DNA from: Asticcacaulis sp. UBA2476
Lineage (GTDB): Bacteria > Pseudomonadota > Alphaproteobacteria > Caulobacterales > Caulobacteraceae
Reading direction: 5' to 3'
DNA length: 64,000 bases
Assembly: GCA_002342035.1 (NCBI GenBank)
Contig: DDPE01000078.1
Location: forward strand, 62,001 to 126,000
The translations under genes were made by a program, and so were the position numbers. This document shows positions 8,510-17,710 of the stretch, piece after piece; within the stretch, counting starts at the first letter, position 1, and each line of letters opens with the position of its first letter. The notes under the pieces are model-generated. The model saw only the letters and a list, made by a program, of their open reading frames with translations, did no database searches and was not told where the DNA came from.

Positions 8510-8539
8510 TGGTCGCCTGGGGTCAAACTCAGGCGGCCA
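8510..8539 (+). terminator. stem-loop after the sulfur operon
   Basis: TGGTCGCCTG and CAGGCGGCCA can pair over ten positions (one G-T) across a ten-base loop, nine bases after the last stop codon of the operon. The U-tract is poor (ATTGAACTGTTTT), so it may be a weak terminator or a 3'-end stabiliser. Confidence 0.45.
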
Positions 8540-9325
8540 ATTGAACTGTTTTGCGCCTATTCCGTACATTGAAGCTGTTGGCGGCAATTTTTCCGCCAAA
8601 GCGGACTTGCCCAGTTATTCAAGCGTCCGAGACGATGGGGCGTCCAGCAGGTGGAGTTCTAGGTTTGTAGCGGCACATTGGCAAATGGACAGGATCGGCA
8701 CAATTGTTGCCTGTAAAGGTTAGGGCGGCCTGACGCAAAACTCATCATCTTTTCGCGGCTGAGGGCGTTCCGGCATATTGGAAGCCTTCTGAAAGCCCAA
8801 TTCGTAGTAGTGCAGACCGCGCGAAGATCGATGATGTCTCTAGTGCTTCGTGACTGCAACCGAGGTGACAGGCGGAACGCTAAACTAAACTCAGGCGCAC
8901 TTCGTATCTCAACAATCGCATTTGTTGACTTCTCCGCACGACGCGTTTGTTATTGGTATTAGCGGAGGGGAAATGATTCCTGAAATTTCTGCGTTCTCAT
9001 ACGGTTTCACAGAAGAAGCGAAATCGGAAAGCTAGTTCTTTGGATCGTCTGCACTGCGGCGGCATCCGGCTGTATCTTAAAATGCGTCGGGAAATCGTCA
9101 TCCCTATACTTGTGCCTCGTTGATCTGCTTTGGTAGACGCGTCAATTTTAAGTCATGCGAGAAAAATGGCACGACTGCAATTAGGACTCGAACAAATATT
9201 CCACAACAATTTCAACCAGATAAAAGCGTGGCAATATAATACCGCCAAAAAAATGCAAGCTATAGAACTTTTTAAATCATTGAAAATATTAGAAAATGTA
9301 GGGCAAAATTGTCCAAACTGAAAAT
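8540..9325. other. gene-poor region left of the island junction
   Basis: I see no convincing full-length gene in these ~790 bases. There is a 20-codon reading frame at 8973-9035 (+) with an unusually good ribosome site (GGAGGGG) that stops abruptly and may be the 5' stub of a decayed gene. The last ~200 bases (about 9130-9325) are distinctly AT-rich. In the island model this is the chromosome that originally lay downstream of tRNA-Gln. The bases just before the junction contain a partial palindrome (GGGCAAAATTGTCC, 9301-9314) that could have been the tRNA gene's terminator. Confidence 0.5.
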
Positions 9326-9586
9326 TGGCTGAGATTTGCACGCGAGTTTAGAACACTTTGCTTGGCTCCCGATAGAGTTTTGAAAGAAAAACTGGAGGCA
9401 ATACGGCGCGATGAATTCGGCTGGTTGCGTCGAACGGGTACATAAGCGCACAACTCATCTTTATATTCCTATAGATCACCTCCATTAATTCCATTTTGCG
9501 AGAAATAAGCTGCGATATATCTTCCCTCCATTTATGCGGAGTTATATCGCAGTGCCCCTTACGGTCTCACAAGTTCCGGCTCGCGC
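9326..9586 (+). repeat. island-end repeat, copy 1 (~260 bp)
   Basis: Nearly identical to 38985-39244 (roughly 90% by eye, highest in the first 190 bases). It starts exactly at the TGGCTG core. The first 39 codons from the core form an open frame without a start codon that ends in TAA at about 9443-9445. Further in, CTGCGATATA and TATATCGCAG form a perfect ten-base inverted repeat whose loop differs between copies while the stem does not, which suggests the hairpin or the binding site matters. It could hold recombinase arm sites or be a decayed gene end. Confidence 0.85.
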
Positions 9587-9647
9587 CGAATGCGGACATT
9601 TTGCTCAACCGCGAAGCAAGCTGCCAAAAACCGAACATTCAATGGAG

Positions 9648-12254
9648 CTAATGACTAAAGGTCATACGCACGCCCACATATCGCGCCGAATCTCGCGCCG
9701 GGATTTGGACGACAGACATGGAGTTGGTTCGCCCGTCAGATTGGCGGGCGGCGACATAAAACGTATCAAAAACATTGTTGACGAAGGCAGTGACTGAGTA
9801 TTTCCCGCCCCGGTCATGCAGCCCTGCCGACAAGTCCAGAATGCCAAATGACTTCTGGCGGGCTCTGGGGTCCTGGTTCATCGACATCAACGTTGCACTC
9901 TGCCATCTGTAGACAGAACTGACTACGAGCCAATGGTTTGGATCAGGCCGAAAATGATTGTCGCTCATGACATTGAACTTCCAGCGCGGCGCATACGGAA
10001 GTTGCCGTCCTGAGAGGTTTTGGCGCCCCGGCGCGCCTGAACAGCCTTCCGCAACGGTCTGTCCGGGATAACAGGGGGCACCGGTATATTTGACGACCTT
10101 GGCATCGAGATAATGCCCGGCAAGCGTTAACCGCCAGTCAGGGGACATACGACGAAAAGCGTCAAATTCTACGCCTTGGGTGCGGACTTCATCTATGTTT
10201 GTCAGGAAATCGGTTGAGGCATCATAGTCCGCAGCCTGACTTTGAAAATTTTCATAATCAACACGAAAAACCGAAAGGTTGGCGTAGTCGCCCTTCGTGT
10301 TTCGTACCCGCCATCCCGCCTCAATGGATTTCGTCGTTTCCGGCCTGGCAGGGCCGCGGTCTGCCCGATCCTGATTAAATCCGCTTGTGAGATCAAAGGC
10401 AGCACCTTTAAACCCCGTCACTAGCGCCACATACAGCGTATCATCCTGATCGCTGGTATGCTGCAAGCTCGCCCGGTAGCTGTTGGCCGTCTCCGTATGC
10501 TGACCCGAAAACGATGCCCCCGCAAGCAGGTCGTCAAAACGATATCCGATGGTTTTATGTTGCGATCGCGCACCGACTGACAGCGAGTTTCGAGGCTGAA
10601 AAGTCCAGTCAATCTGACCGAACAGGTCCGCGTCACGATTGGTCGCAAGGGCATTCCATCGGTGTTGACGAAACGCAGGGCCACGCGCGCTTTCAAGACT
10701 GACCTCATGGTCAGAGAAAAACACGCCAACCATATATCTGAAAGGATCTGCGGGCGATAGTAAGCGAAATTCCTGTGTCTTTCCTGATGCGTGGTACGTA
10801 CCGAAATGAACATTGCCTTGAGTTGTAAAATTCGCAAACTGCGGCTCAACATTCAGCAAACGGTCGTAATCGGACTGACTGAGGCGACCGGCACTGATCT
10901 GGCGGGTCGCATAGTTTGGGATAACACCCCCGTCGGAGTCTATTTGGTCGCGCATCCTAAAATCCGTGACGGTGCTGACTGAGCTAAATCGGAAGCCGCC
11001 CCCGAAAATATGATCAAATTTTAAGGATGCCCCGCCGTCGAGTAAGTCAGCAAATGTGCGCGTATCCTGATGAAGCGTGCGGTTGTGTTCGCCAGGCATA
11101 ATATCTTTCAGGAAAACATCCTGCCCCTCCTCGACCGGCCCGCCGTCAGGATTCAAGGTCGCCCCGTCTGGAATTTCATACAGCGCATAGGCGCAACAGG
11201 TCGTCCGGTTATGACTGTACCAGGCCGTCAGCAAGGCCTGGGTTTGCCGACTTGGCGACCACAGTAGTTTTGTTCTGAGGCTCTGGCTGGCATAGCCATT
11301 GACGGTCTTATTCAACGTCAGATTTCTGACCGAACCGGCATAGTCTCCGAGATTAACAGCGACACGAAAGTAGAGATCGTGCGCAGTAGGTCCCGACGTA
11401 TGAAACGACACTCTGCGTTCCTCGTCAGACGTCATCACGTTGGTCAGCGAGGCGGTGAACTCTTTCGTGGGCCCGGCCGTCATAATATTAACCGCCCCGC
11501 CGGAGGCTGACCTGCCGTAAAGGGTGTTTTGAGGCCCGCGCAAAATCTCGATGCGGTCCACGTCCGTCATATCCATAAATGATCGGGCCTGAAACATCGC
11601 AGGCACATCATCGACCTGCACCAGCACGCTGGGTTCCGCAGAAATGGAATAGGCGACAGTGCCGATGCCCCTTAGCGAATAGGCGCTGTTTGCAGGTGTA
11701 TCGCCTTGAATCACCGTTAAAGCCGGTACGACCTTGGAGAGTTCTTCAATCTGCTCCGAACCCGACATCTCTAATGAGCGGGCTTTGACCTGCGACACGG
11801 CCATGGGGATCCTCTGAAGATTTCGAGGCCGTTTGGTCGCGGTTACAATCACCACAAGGGGTTCCGGTTCCACGACCGGAGCGGACACAGGAGGGGGTGT
11901 TGTCGGCAATGGCAGTTCGACTTCGCTAACCGCGTAAAGCACCGCCACACCCGACGCCCGCATTCGAAACCGTATGCCGGTGCCCATCAGCAGTCTTTGC
12001 AAGCCGTGTTGGGGTGTGAACACCCCTTTGACCGCCGCGCTTTTCTTGTCCGAAATGACGCCGCTATCGTAGATGACCTGCCGACCGGATTGTGAGCTAT
12101 AGGCAAAAAGGGCTTTGTCGAGAGGTTGTGGCGGAATGTCCAAATTGCGGGTCTGGGCGACCGCAATCTCAGGTGATAGCGCTAACGAGGCCATCAAGGC
12201 GGCCATCGGCAAACGTGACCATCTCAGAACCTGAACTCCCAGTCTCACCCGCAT
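9648..12254 (-). CDS. TonB-dependent receptor with N-terminal signalling (STN) domain
   Basis: An 868-residue outer-membrane receptor. A signal peptide ending near 'AVAQ' is followed by an STN domain (about residues 40-110: 'DIPPQPLDKALFAYSSQSGRQ'), then a proline-rich linker, a plug domain ('VTATKRPRNLQRIPMAVSQV', 'LRGIGTVAYS', 'RIEILRGPQNTLYGRSASGG') and a 22-stranded-barrel-type C-terminal region. The STN domain and the FecR and FecI-type genes directly upstream show that it takes part in cell-surface signalling. Such triads are best known for iron siderophores, but here the receptor borders a rhamnogalacturonan lyase cluster, so an oligosaccharide ligand is at least as likely. Its last residues are T-F-S-H, not the usual terminal aromatic. 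The gene ends only 61 bases from the island-end repeat. Confidence 0.9.
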   Translation of the reverse strand: MRVRLGVQVLRWSRLPMAALMASLALSPEIAVAQTRNLDIPPQPLDKALFAYSSQSGRQVIYDSGVISDKKSAAVKGVFTPQHGLQRLLMGTGIRFRMRASGVAVLYAVSEVELPLPTTPPPVSAPVVEPEPLVVIVTATKRPRNLQRIPMAVSQVKARSLEMSGSEQIEELSKVVPALTVIQGDTPANSAYSLRGIGTVAYSISAEPSVLVQVDDVPAMFQARSFMDMTDVDRIEILRGPQNTLYGRSASGGAVNIMTAGPTKEFTASLTNVMTSDEERRVSFHTSGPTAHDLYFRVAVNLGDYAGSVRNLTLNKTVNGYASQSLRTKLLWSPSRQTQALLTAWYSHNRTTCCAYALYEIPDGATLNPDGGPVEEGQDVFLKDIMPGEHNRTLHQDTRTFADLLDGGASLKFDHIFGGGFRFSSVSTVTDFRMRDQIDSDGGVIPNYATRQISAGRLSQSDYDRLLNVEPQFANFTTQGNVHFGTYHASGKTQEFRLLSPADPFRYMVGVFFSDHEVSLESARGPAFRQHRWNALATNRDADLFGQIDWTFQPRNSLSVGARSQHKTIGYRFDDLLAGASFSGQHTETANSYRASLQHTSDQDDTLYVALVTGFKGAAFDLTSGFNQDRADRGPARPETTKSIEAGWRVRNTKGDYANLSVFRVDYENFQSQAADYDASTDFLTNIDEVRTQGVEFDAFRRMSPDWRLTLAGHYLDAKVVKYTGAPCYPGQTVAEGCSGAPGRQNLSGRQLPYAPRWKFNVMSDNHFRPDPNHWLVVSSVYRWQSATLMSMNQDPRARQKSFGILDLSAGLHDRGGKYSVTAFVNNVFDTFYVAARQSDGRTNSMSVVQIPARDSARYVGVRMTFSH

Positions 12255-12342
12255 TCAGCGCTTCCGGTTCCTTATATGCGGCCGTTATTTGCCGCCCTTA
12301 CCGGATAAATAACTGAAAAAGATGCCTGGGTCACCTCGTTCA

Positions 12343-13374
12343 TTATCGTTCGGACAGAATGTATCCGGTTTCGGTCTGCTGCACTTTGAGTCCATGAAAC
12401 GCGGCGACACCATCGGCAAATGCCGCTTGGTCCCCGGCTTTGAACACACCGCTAACCGTGATGTTTTGGCGCCTGATATCTTTCAATATGACCTTGTCGC
12501 CTGAATAGCGGTTAGTGCGCTCAACCGCCAAGGCCAGGGGCTCCTTATCAAACGCAAGTATGCCTTTTTGCCAATCCAGAGCATCGCTTTTTCTGGAGGG
12601 CGACACCCGCGTTGACTTTGCCACGGTAGAATAAACATAGGTCGACCCCGGCTCCAAAGAGGTCTCGGTGTAGCTTTCGGAATTTTCAGGCGTTGAACCC
12701 GACAGATTAGAGGTCACTTTCCTGGCCATGATCGCCACATGACCTTCGTACAGCACGACCCTTAGCTCTGAGGCCAGTCGTTCGACCGTGAACTCTGTTC
12801 CGGTTGCAACCACAGTTCGGTAAGACGCATCAACAGTAAACGGCCGAACCGGATTGCCCGCCACTTCGAAGTTGGCTCTACCCTTCGTCAACCACACCTG
12901 ACGCATATTATCACGAAACTGCACCTTTATGGATGTATCAGCATCGAGGGTGACCTTCGAGCCATCACTTAGCACCACGACGCGGCTCTCCGCTGGCAGC
13001 GTGGCATAGATGACCGGCTCTCGCGCTTTGAAAAACGCCAGAGACCCGCCGATGCTGATAGCCAGGATGAGCGAGGCCGCTATGGCCGCCATCCCCCAAT
13101 AGCGGCGTTTCTGATGACGGTTGTTTTGCTTTTTCGCCGCCCCAAACCGGCGTAAAGCCGCCGAGCGCTGAGCATCAAATTCCGGCGGCAGACGATCAGC
13201 GTCAAGGCTATCCCAAACCCTCATCGCCTCGTTCAATGCCTCACCGTTCGACGGATCTTTAGCCAGCCAGGCATTCAGGTCATTCTGTTGCGCCTCAGTA
13301 AGCGGAGCGGCGGTTAAGAGCATAGACCAATGGACGGCATCAGGAACGACATCGTGGGTTCTGAAATTATTCAT
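12343..13374 (-). CDS. FecR-family anti-sigma/transmembrane sensor
   Basis: A 343-residue single-pass inner-membrane regulator. The N-terminal ~80 residues are the cytoplasmic FecR N-domain ('AVHWSMLLTAAPLTEAQQNDLNAW' region) that binds the sigma factor. One membrane helix follows ('MAAIAASLILAISIGGSLAF', about residues 95-115), then the periplasmic FecR domain ('VVLSDGSKVTLDADTSIKV', 'VWLTKGRANFEV') and a C-terminal STN-like domain ('FHGLKVQQTETGYIL'). It should relay the ligand-occupied state of the receptor downstream to the FecI-type factor upstream. It overlaps the sigma gene by four bases (ATGA-type) and lies 88 bases before the receptor gene, so the three are probably one transcript. 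Confidence 0.92.
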   Translation of the reverse strand: MNNFRTHDVVPDAVHWSMLLTAAPLTEAQQNDLNAWLAKDPSNGEALNEAMRVWDSLDADRLPPEFDAQRSAALRRFGAAKKQNNRHQKRRYWGMAAIAASLILAISIGGSLAFFKAREPVIYATLPAESRVVVLSDGSKVTLDADTSIKVQFRDNMRQVWLTKGRANFEVAGNPVRPFTVDASYRTVVATGTEFTVERLASELRVVLYEGHVAIMARKVTSNLSGSTPENSESYTETSLEPGSTYVYSTVAKSTRVSPSRKSDALDWQKGILAFDKEPLALAVERTNRYSGDKVILKDIRRQNITVSGVFKAGDQAAFADGVAAFHGLKVQQTETGYILSER

Positions 13375-13958
13375 CGGGTGAGGCCCTCATCACTGAGGTT
13401 GCGCATAACATGTTCAAAAGCCTTGGCAATGTGTTTGCGAACCGCGCGCTCGCTGATGTTGTAGCCACTCGCAATATCTGCCTGTTGCAAACCATCGACA
13501 CGGTAGAGAATGAAAATATCGCGTGTTTTCTCCGGCAAATCATCAAGGCATCTCGACACGGCGCGCAACGACTCGCGGCCGAGCAGAATTCTGGACGGAT
13601 CAAACACATCAACTGAGGCCATGTCGTCTGGATTGCGGCGGGCCACTTCAGCATTACGGACCATATCTTTGCGACCGCGGTCACGCAGAATATTGGCCGC
13701 AATCTGAAATATATAGGCGTCGACGTTTTCGACCTCGTGAGAATATGACGAAATCAAACGTACAAACACTTCCTGCGTCATATCCTCTGCATCACTGTGA
13801 CTGACGGAACGACGCACAAAGAAAGACATCATCGCAGACCGATAACGTGTGTTTAGTCGCTCAATATCTGTCAGTGGCTTCGCGTTCACAGTTGGCTCAA
13901 ATTTATATGTCCGACTTAAGTAAGACGTTTTAGGCTGAAAAGCCGGAACCGGAGACAC
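13371..13958 (-). CDS. ECF sigma factor, FecI type
   Basis: Up to 195 residues with sigma-70 region 2 ('RYRSAMMSFFVRR', 'DAEDMTQEVFVRL', 'YIFQIAANILRDRGR') and region 4 ('LDDLPEKTRDIFILYRVDGL', 'ADIASGYNISERAVRKHI'). These are the core binding, -10 and -35 recognition parts of an ECF sigma of the FecI group. The open frame allows GTG 13958 or GTG 13889; neither has a strong ribosome site, and the conserved domain begins around residue 30 of the longer form, so the start is uncertain. It is probably held or activated by the adjoining FecR and should drive the receptor gene, possibly also the lyase operon. No target promoter could be recognised by eye. Confidence 0.9.
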   Translation of the reverse strand: MSPVPAFQPKTSYLSRTYKFEPTVNAKPLTDIERLNTRYRSAMMSFFVRRSVSHSDAEDMTQEVFVRLISSYSHEVENVDAYIFQIAANILRDRGRKDMVRNAEVARRNPDDMASVDVFDPSRILLGRESLRAVSRCLDDLPEKTRDIFILYRVDGLQQADIASGYNISERAVRKHIAKAFEHVMRNLSDEGLTR

Positions 13959-13993
13959 TAATTATGTCGAGTACTCAGCCATGATAACAAAAA

Positions 13994-14052
13994 AAGACGC
14001 CACAGGTCATAGCTTAAGCTAGCCAGTGGCTGGCGGCCATCACCGCCAGCCA
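13994..14052 (-). terminator. stem-loops downstream of the GH35 gene
   Basis: TGGCTGGCGG (14027-14036) and CCGCCAGCCA (14043-14052) form a perfect ten-base stem with a six-base loop, 16 bases after the stop of the GH35 gene on the - strand. Further along, GCCAC...GTGGC can pair and is followed by a run of seven U (complement of 13989-13995). Together they likely end the lyase/galactosidase transcript and separate it from the sigma factor gene. Confidence 0.6.
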
Positions 14053-14067
14053 ATATTAGGCGCGCTC

Positions 14068-15711
14068 TTATTTGTAGCGATAGACTTTGACTTTCTGGAT
14101 GCCGAACTTTTCTGGCGGTAGACGCAGATAGCGGCCCTGCCCACTTTCGTCACCATTGAGCCAGCGCCCACCAACCCATTGGCCGTCAACAAACTCCCCT
14201 TCGACGATCTGCTCAAGGCCAACACGGTAACCGGAATTTTTAGCGGCATCAGCGAACCTTATGATCACGCCACGGCCAGCCACCAGAAATTCATCTTTGC
14301 CGGTCTGGATGATCAGGCCGCCGTGGGCGTTGATATCCTGCGTGTCTTTGGGTGTGCGGGAGTCGACCATGGTCACATTTAGCGTATAGCCTCCCAGATC
14401 GAAGGTGCGCGGCGTCTCATCCAGCACACCTTCATAACTTACCGGAGCCCTGAAACCGCGAATGGTGCCCTTGCCCTGATGGGCGAGTACGACCGGCGCG
14501 ATTTGATTAAGCACCCGGTAGGCGTTGGTCAAGGGATGTGTTGCAGGATCAGGCAGGGTCTCAATATGGAAGGGTGAAAACCCTATGGCTTCAAGCTCAC
14601 CCAAAGTGTAGAACGCATCGCCCGCAGCGTCGGTTCGGCCGGCACGATTGGCTTCGGGAACGAAAACGGGATTATCAGGCCGCTTGAATTGATCAGCCCA
14701 GTAGACGAAGTTGGGGAAATAGGCGTCAAGGGCAAGCAAATCGATGTCCGGCCCGCCGGCTTTGTAGATATCGAACACATGCGGGATAGGGCCCGCGCTG
14801 GGGTACTGACCGGGCTTTTGGTCGGGGCGGTTAAGCGCGCTGTTGACGTACATCGGCAGATCGTAGGCCGCTTTACCAACCTTGGTCAGTTCATTGAGAT
14901 AGGTCGCATAGCCCCAGGCCTGAAAAATTTCCTCGCCTTCGACACCGTTTCCAAAAACCTCCGCCCAGGTTCCCGCGGCTTTATTCCCTTGAGCCGCCCA
15001 GGCGTCGCGGACAAAAGGATGAAGGGTCGCTTTGTTCTTGGTGAGATAGGCTGTCAATGCTTTAGGCACCGGCCCTTTATAGGCCGCTTGTGCCTGTGGA
15101 CTGTAGTCGCGCACAACCGGCAACATGCCGGGCTCATTCTCAACCTGCACCATGACAACGGTGTGGTTCTTATCGAACGCTTTAAGGTGCGCCATCAGGG
15201 CACCAAACACCCGCTGATTAACCTTCAGATTATCCGGATCATAGGCGCTCAGGATGTCCTGCGGCACGCCCTTGTCATCCTGCGCTCTGGAATAGGTTTT
15301 ATAGTTGTGCTTGATATAGGGTGGGGCATAGCTGGACATCGAATTTTTCCAGGCGCCGAACCATATCAAAACCACCTTCACATTGTTGGCTTCGGCCTGC
15401 TGGATCAGCCCCTCCAGCGGCGCAAAGTCATAACTGCCTTCCTTCGGCTCAATCTGATCCCATTCGACCGGCGCAATGATCGTATTCAGGCCGATTGTCT
15501 TAAGCGTCGGCCAATAGCCGTTCAGGTATTTCAGGTCTGACGCCGTAGAGTTGCCAAGCTCTCCGCCCAGGATCAGCATGGGTTTACCATCAACGATAAG
15601 CTGTTTAACCGTACCCTGTTGCTTCAGATGCGGGGCGTCCTGTGCTGCGGCGCTAAGAGACGCCGCCATGCCGAGCGCAGTGAAAAAGGTTGTCCAGTGT
15701 TTGAGAGTCAT
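14068..15711 (-). CDS. GH35-type beta-galactosidase with DUF5597 domain
   Basis: A 547-residue secreted glycosidase: signal peptide to about 'LSAAAQ', then a TIM barrel with 'VEWDQIEPKEGSYDF', the acid/base segment 'VMVQVENEPG' (Glu near residue 190) and a likely nucleophile in 'PVFVPEANRAG' (Glu near 345). The C-terminal ~150 residues match the DUF5597 type of beta-sandwich that accompanies a bacterial branch of GH35. It probably removes galactose from oligosaccharides freed from rhamnogalacturonan-I side chains. It is the last gene of the - strand operon PL11 - GH42 - PL11 - GH35, starting 64 bases after the PL11 stop. The exact linkage cleaved cannot be read from sequence. Confidence 0.87.
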   Translation of the reverse strand: MTLKHWTTFFTALGMAASLSAAAQDAPHLKQQGTVKQLIVDGKPMLILGGELGNSTASDLKYLNGYWPTLKTIGLNTIIAPVEWDQIEPKEGSYDFAPLEGLIQQAEANNVKVVLIWFGAWKNSMSSYAPPYIKHNYKTYSRAQDDKGVPQDILSAYDPDNLKVNQRVFGALMAHLKAFDKNHTVVMVQVENEPGMLPVVRDYSPQAQAAYKGPVPKALTAYLTKNKATLHPFVRDAWAAQGNKAAGTWAEVFGNGVEGEEIFQAWGYATYLNELTKVGKAAYDLPMYVNSALNRPDQKPGQYPSAGPIPHVFDIYKAGGPDIDLLALDAYFPNFVYWADQFKRPDNPVFVPEANRAGRTDAAGDAFYTLGELEAIGFSPFHIETLPDPATHPLTNAYRVLNQIAPVVLAHQGKGTIRGFRAPVSYEGVLDETPRTFDLGGYTLNVTMVDSRTPKDTQDINAHGGLIIQTGKDEFLVAGRGVIIRFADAAKNSGYRVGLEQIVEGEFVDGQWVGGRWLNGDESGQGRYLRLPPEKFGIQKVKVYRYK

Positions 15712-15775
15712 AATACTATATCCTTAAATAAGAGATGTATTCCGGTCGAGTGAAGTGCGAGAACCGGCAAATATT

Positions 15776-17710
15776 TTACTCTCCAAGATAGAAACTTGTA
15801 TGGGGCGGTTGATTGTAGGTCGTCTGCTGCCAGGCGATGGCGAGGCGATAAACCGGGTCGTGCATTAGGGTGACGAACTTGTGCGTCGTGACATAGGGGG
15901 TTGCATAGATGCGCAGCGACTGACTGTCCGTGGCCGGCACGACAACCTCTTCGCGCCAATCACCCACCACATCACCGCTAAGCGAAGGGGCATTGGGAAC
16001 CGAGGTGCCTTCGAGATTTAACAGGCGTTCAGACCGCTGTTCTTTCCAGTTCCACTTATATATGTTCATGTTCTCATATTGCTCGCGCTGCAGGTCGCCA
16101 TCCCACCAAACCGCGAACTTGTTCGTTTGAGGCTTGGTCGCACCGATCGGATTGCCCTTCACGTCGCGCAGGAATGGCTCGGCCGACGTCCAGGACTCCG
16201 CGCCCGGATAGCGCGGGTCGACATCCATGATGATGCCGCGCCCATTGTCGATGGTACCCGGTACAGTCCAAAGGAGATTGCCCGTCTTCGCATCGACCAT
16301 TGAAGTGACAATGCCGCCGTTTTCCTTCGAGTTCTCGTGTACCCCGAAACGCTCTAGTCCTGGTCGCACGGGATCGAAATCGCTGACATGCAGGGCATCG
16401 CCGTGTTTCAGGCCCGTCGACCACAGTCCCGTGCCGTCATCATCAATAGCCATCGATCCATAGATGATCTCGTCCTTGCCATCACCGTCGATATCGGCGA
16501 CCGATAGCGAGTGGTTGCCCTGCTTGCGCCACGTGTCCGGATCGGCCTGAACCTCGGAATCGAAGAACCAGCGTTTAGTCAGCTTACCGTCGCGATAATC
16601 CCAAGCCGCGAGAGTTGATTTGGTGTAATAGCCTCGCCCGTAAACAATGCTCGGGCGTTTACCATCGAGATAGGCGACGCCAGCAAGAAAGCGGTCGACG
16701 CGGTTGCCGTAGCCATCTCCCCAGGTCTCGATCAACTGCTCTGTCGTCGGATTGCCGCCCGGATAGCGCGGTGGATCGTAAGGTGCAGTCGCCAGCGCCC
16801 CTCCCGTCAGACCGTCGAACACGGTCAGATATTCCGGTCCTTGAAGCACGCGACCAGCCAACTCAGCGACAAGCTTGCCGTCTGAAAGCGCCTTGGCGCC
16901 AGCTTTATCTTGAGCGGGAAGCTCCCCCCCTTTCGAACGCCAGTCGGCATTGGGATCGCCGATCACTTTGCCCTGGCCATCAATTGTACCGTCGGCGGTC
17001 TTGACCGACATTTCGGCCTTGCCGTCGCCGTCGAAGTCGTAGACCAGGAATTGCGTGTAGTGCTGACCCGCACGGATATTTTTGCCGAGATCGATACGCC
17101 AAAGGCGCTTGCCCTCAAATGTATAGGCGTCAATGAAGACATTGCCCGTATAACCGGAGCGGGAATTATCCTGCGCGTTACTCGGATCCCACTTGAGAAC
17201 CAGTTCCAACTGACCATCCCCGTCAAGATCGGCCGCCGAAACGTCCGACGCCTTGTAGGTATATGGGTCACCGGCGGGGGTTGTACCATCCTGCGGCTTT
17301 TGAATGGGTATACTCAAATAACCCGGCTGCCACACCGCAGCGACCTTCGAAGCGGCCCTCTCCGTTTCGCCCACGACCGCGCGAACTACATAGGTCGAGC
17401 CTGCAACGCCAGCCTTGTCGCCGTAGTTGGTTGTTGCGGATATGGGCGCTGTGTTGAGCTTCTTGCCGTCGCGGTAGATATTAAACGCCGTCTTAGCCGG
17501 ATCGGTACCAAGCAGCCGCCACGACACCAAATTGCCACCGCCAAGCGCGGGCACCGCAACCACGCCCCGATCCAGATGTTCGAATTGTCGCCCCCCGATT
17601 TGAACCGGGGTCTGCACAGGCTTCTGGGCGGCCACGGGCCCGGCAAAGGCCATCGCCGTCAGTCCGGCAACAATGAGCGCCATACGGCTGGTTGTCATAT
17701 GATAAATCAT
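15776..17710 (-). CDS. rhamnogalacturonan lyase, family PL11
   Basis: A 644-residue secreted lyase. I chose ATG 17710 (MIYHMTTSRM), which has a GGAG ribosome site; the open frame runs 50 codons further but those are Arg/Cys-rich and not signal-like. Signal peptide ends near 'PVAAQ'. The fold is a beta-propeller with calcium-binding DxDGDG repeats: 'AADLDGDGQLEL', 'YDFDGDGKAEM', 'VADIDGDGKDEI'. 'RQFEHLDRGVVAVP', 'VSWRLLGTDP' and 'AWQQTTYNQPPH' are characteristic PL11 segments. The enzyme should cleave Rha-GalA bonds of the rhamnogalacturonan-I backbone by beta-elimination. A paralogue (19993-22116) lies two genes upstream, so the pair may split endo and exo action. Confidence 0.92.
   Translation of the reverse strand: MIYHMTTSRMALIVAGLTAMAFAGPVAAQKPVQTPVQIGGRQFEHLDRGVVAVPALGGGNLVSWRLLGTDPAKTAFNIYRDGKKLNTAPISATTNYGDKAGVAGSTYVVRAVVGETERAASKVAAVWQPGYLSIPIQKPQDGTTPAGDPYTYKASDVSAADLDGDGQLELVLKWDPSNAQDNSRSGYTGNVFIDAYTFEGKRLWRIDLGKNIRAGQHYTQFLVYDFDGDGKAEMSVKTADGTIDGQGKVIGDPNADWRSKGGELPAQDKAGAKALSDGKLVAELAGRVLQGPEYLTVFDGLTGGALATAPYDPPRYPGGNPTTEQLIETWGDGYGNRVDRFLAGVAYLDGKRPSIVYGRGYYTKSTLAAWDYRDGKLTKRWFFDSEVQADPDTWRKQGNHSLSVADIDGDGKDEIIYGSMAIDDDGTGLWSTGLKHGDALHVSDFDPVRPGLERFGVHENSKENGGIVTSMVDAKTGNLLWTVPGTIDNGRGIIMDVDPRYPGAESWTSAEPFLRDVKGNPIGATKPQTNKFAVWWDGDLQREQYENMNIYKWNWKEQRSERLLNLEGTSVPNAPSLSGDVVGDWREEVVVPATDSQSLRIYATPYVTTHKFVTLMHDPVYRLAIAWQQTTYNQPPHTSFYLGE

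Noticed and set aside
9182..9193. TAGGACTCGAAC, identical to part of the T-arm of tRNA-Gln, 145 bases left of the first junction; considered as a displaced tRNA fragment.
   Set aside because: The flanking bases do not form acceptor or T-stem pairs and the spacing to the core is wrong.
14689..15540. A 283-codon + strand frame opposite the GH35 gene (likewise frames at 16910, 40271, 41702).
   Set aside because: Each is the complement of a well-supported glycosidase or lyase gene and has no recognisable protein pattern.
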